A DNA stretch of 5,899 bases from CAZJHM01 sp964545925 (GTDB lineage Archaea; Iainarchaeota; Iainarchaeia; Iainarchaeales; CAZJHM01). Location of the stretch: contig CAZJHM010000028.1 of assembly GCA_964545925.1 (NCBI GenBank), positions 1 through 5,899 of the forward strand, read 5' to 3'. Each line of letters starts with the position of its first letter. Position 1 is the stretch's first letter. Shown in pieces: positions 4,297-5,899 of this stretch. Under the pieces are notes generated by a model, which was given only the letters and a program-made list of their open reading frames with translations, was not told the DNA's origin and did not search any database. A program made the translations under genes and the position numbers.

Positions 4297-5899
4297 GAAA
4301 GATTCTGAAAAAAATTTGAAATCAAAGAAAAAAGTAATTGCAGATAAAAAAAACTGGAAAAGGAATTTAGAAAAAAAATGGGAGAAAAAAATAATTGTGA
4401 AAAATTTAGAACATAAGAAAAAAAAAGTTGTGAAATTAGATGAAAGAACAAATATTGAAACTCCTTTTGAATTTAGTTTAAATTTAAAAGCAAATATTTT
4501 GGATATGGATGCAGGAAAAATGATTGCAGTAATGAACGAGGAAGATTCAAAAAGTTTAGGATTACATCCTACTGATAAGATTTTGATTGAAAATAAGTTA
4601 AAAAAAACACAGACTGTTGCAATATTAAATATAAGTGATAAATTTATATGCAAAGGAACTATTGGTTTGTTTGAAGATGTTGTTGAGAAATTAAATGCTT
4701 CAAGAAATGATATGTTAAGTATAAGTGCAATTGAAAAACCTAAAAGTTTAGATTTAATAAAAAAGAAATTAAGAGGAATAAGATTAGATGAAGATGAATT
4801 AAAAGAAATTGTAAATGATATATCTCATAAAAGAATTTCAGATATTGAATTAGCTTGTTTTGTTTCAGGAGTTTATGTTCATGATTTGAATAATCTTGAG
4901 ACTGTTGCAATGACTAAAGCAATGGTTGAAAGTGGGACTCCAATAAAAATTAATAGTGAAATTGTTTTAGATAAACATAGTATTGGTGGAACAAATGGAA
5001 GAGTAACTATGGTTGTTGTGCCTATGATGGCTGCTGCTGGGTATCATTTGCCTAAGACAAGTTCTCGTTCAATAACAAGTGCTGGTGGAACTGCTGATAG
5101 TATGGAGGTTTTGGCTAATGTTTGTTTAACTAATGATAAAATAAAAGAAATAACTGAGAAAGTTGGAGGAGTAATTGCATGGGGAGGAAGTGTAGATATG
5201 GCTCCTGTTGATGATGCAATAATTAGAATTGAACATCCTTTGAGTTTGGATCCCCCTGGACAAATAGTTGCAAGTGTGATGGCTAAGAAAATAAGTGCTG
5301 GAACAAATCATTTGGTTGTAGATATACCTGTTGGAGAAGAAACCAAAGTTCAAGATAATGAAAAAGCTGAATTAATTGGAAAAAGATTTCAGTTTGTTTG
5401 TAAAGAATTTGGAATAAAATGTAGAGTTTTATTAACTAATGGAAATAAACCATTTGGACAATGTTTTGGGCCTGCTTTGGAAGCTAAAGAAGTTCTTGAA
5501 GTTTTAGAAGGTAAAAGTAAAAATTATCTTTATAAGAAAAGTATTGCAATTGGAGATGAAATGCTTGAATTAGTTGGAAATAAAACAAGAAACTGTGCTC
5601 AATTAATTGAAAGTGGTGAAGCATTAGAGAAAATGAAAGAGATAATTGAAGCACAAGGAAAAAGAATTGATAGTAGTCATAAGATTAAAAATGCTCCTTA
5701 TATTTATGTTCATAAAGGTAGAGAAGAAGGTAAAGTTGTAAAAATAAGTATTAGGAAATGTACTCGCATTGCTCGTGCTGCTGGTGCGCCTTATGATAAA
5801 TTGGCTGGAGTTAAACTTTTGGTAAATATTGGGGATAAAGTCAAGAAAGGAATGCCTTTGTTAGAGATACATGCACAGAATCGCAGGAAATTAAAAAGT
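4289..5899 (+). CDS. deoA: AMP phosphorylase, 3' end cut by the window
   Basis: AMP phosphorylase splits AMP (also CMP and UMP in Thermococcus) with phosphate into the base and ribose-1,5-bisphosphate, the substrate of the isomerase encoded just upstream. The frame stays open for 537 codons to the window edge. Residues 1 to about 60 are an unusual Lys-rich tail, with 20 Lys in the first 50 residues. The archaeal N-terminal domain starts near LKANILDMDAG (66-76). The thymidine phosphorylase-like core has DKHSIGG (228-234) for phosphate, KTSSRSITSAGGTAD (256-270), which fits the family signature, GGSVDMAPVDD (299-309), and the C-terminal domain with ARAAGAPYDKLAG (495-507) and GDKVKKGMPLLEIHA (515-529). 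The Thermococcus enzyme has about 503 aa, and roughly 30-35 residues should be missing here. The start overlaps the isomerase stop by 8 nt. Key motifs are intact, so an active enzyme is expected. The symbol deoA is commonly used for this archaeal family. Confidence 0.93.
   Translation, partial: MVKKDSEKNLKSKKKVIADKKNWKRNLEKKWEKKIIVKNLEHKKKKVVKLDERTNIETPFEFSLNLKANILDMDAGKMIAVMNEEDSKSLGLHPTDKILIENKLKKTQTVAILNISDKFICKGTIGLFEDVVEKLNASRNDMLSISAIEKPKSLDLIKKKLRGIRLDEDELKEIVNDISHKRISDIELACFVSGVYVHDLNNLETVAMTKAMVESGTPIKINSEIVLDKHSIGGTNGRVTMVVVPMMAAAGYHLPKTSSRSITSAGGTADSMEVLANVCLTNDKIKEITEKVGGVIAWGGSVDMAPVDDAIIRIEHPLSLDPPGQIVASVMAKKISAGTNHLVVDIPVGEETKVQDNEKAELIGKRFQFVCKEFGIKCRVLLTNGNKPFGQCFGPALEAKEVLEVLEGKSKNYLYKKSIAIGDEMLELVGNKTRNCAQLIESGEALEKMKEIIEAQGKRIDSSHKIKNAPYIYVHKGREEGKVVKISIRKCTRIARAAGAPYDKLAGVKLLVNIGDKVKKGMPLLEIHAQNRRKLKS

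Noticed and set aside
4378..4416. ATG at 4378 as another start for AMP phosphorylase
   Set aside because: It is in a different frame and meets a stop at about 4414, so it cannot give the enzyme.
4285..4653. Minus-strand open frame of 122 codons, rich in Phe
   Set aside because: Antisense image of the A-rich start of AMP phosphorylase; the Phe runs are the complement of Lys codons and only look like membrane segments.
5126..5353. Minus-strand open frame of 75 codons
   Set aside because: Antisense to the conserved core of AMP phosphorylase and without family likeness.

Overview
The window is AT-rich, gene-dense archaeal DNA. Several informational genes are clearly of archaeal type: TrpRS, a tRNA-splicing endonuclease, the SecE/Sec61-gamma translocon subunit and a tubulin-like FtsZ. 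With them sits the archaeal pair ribose-1,5-bisphosphate isomerase and AMP phosphorylase. The compact genes, short spacings, low GC and lysine-rich protein tails suggest a small-genome archaeon. A DPANN lineage of the Woesearchaeota/Pacearchaeota kind is my best guess, but that is inference from style and gene content, not a phylogenetic placement.

Layout: (1) 36-1091, plus strand, tryptophanyl-tRNA synthetase, which carries a cysteine pattern identical in spacing to the [4Fe-4S] motif of the Thermotoga maritima enzyme. (2) 1092-1188, a gap between convergent genes, filled by about four degenerate 21-25 nt units that each begin with a T run and probably end transcription. (3) 3311 down to 1189, minus strand, a four-gene operon read as ftsZ, secE, a small protein resembling the universal-stress-protein (Usp) fold, and a tRNA-intron endonuclease. 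Spacings are 2 nt, 4 nt and a 4-nt ATGA overlap. The endonuclease keeps the catalytic Tyr and His but has Thr where the catalytic Lys should be. (4) About 3312-3381, a divergent promoter region with two overlapping TATA-like boxes. (5) 3382 to the window end, plus strand, R15P isomerase followed, with an 8-nt overlap, by AMP phosphorylase, which is cut by the window edge.

Functionally, the plus-strand pair on the right gives two consecutive steps of archaeal AMP salvage: AMP + phosphate to adenine + ribose-1,5-bisphosphate, then isomerisation to ribulose-1,5-bisphosphate, the substrate of form III RuBisCO. No RuBisCO gene lies in the window. The minus-strand operon joins cell division (FtsZ), membrane insertion (SecE) and tRNA splicing. 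In many archaea secE is followed by spt5/nusG and ribosomal-protein genes. Here that place is taken by the Usp-like gene and the endonuclease.

The points most worth a second look are the Fe-S motif in TrpRS, the lost catalytic Lys in the endonuclease, the lysine-rich N-terminal extension on AMP phosphorylase and the Usp-like gene inside the ftsZ-secE operon.
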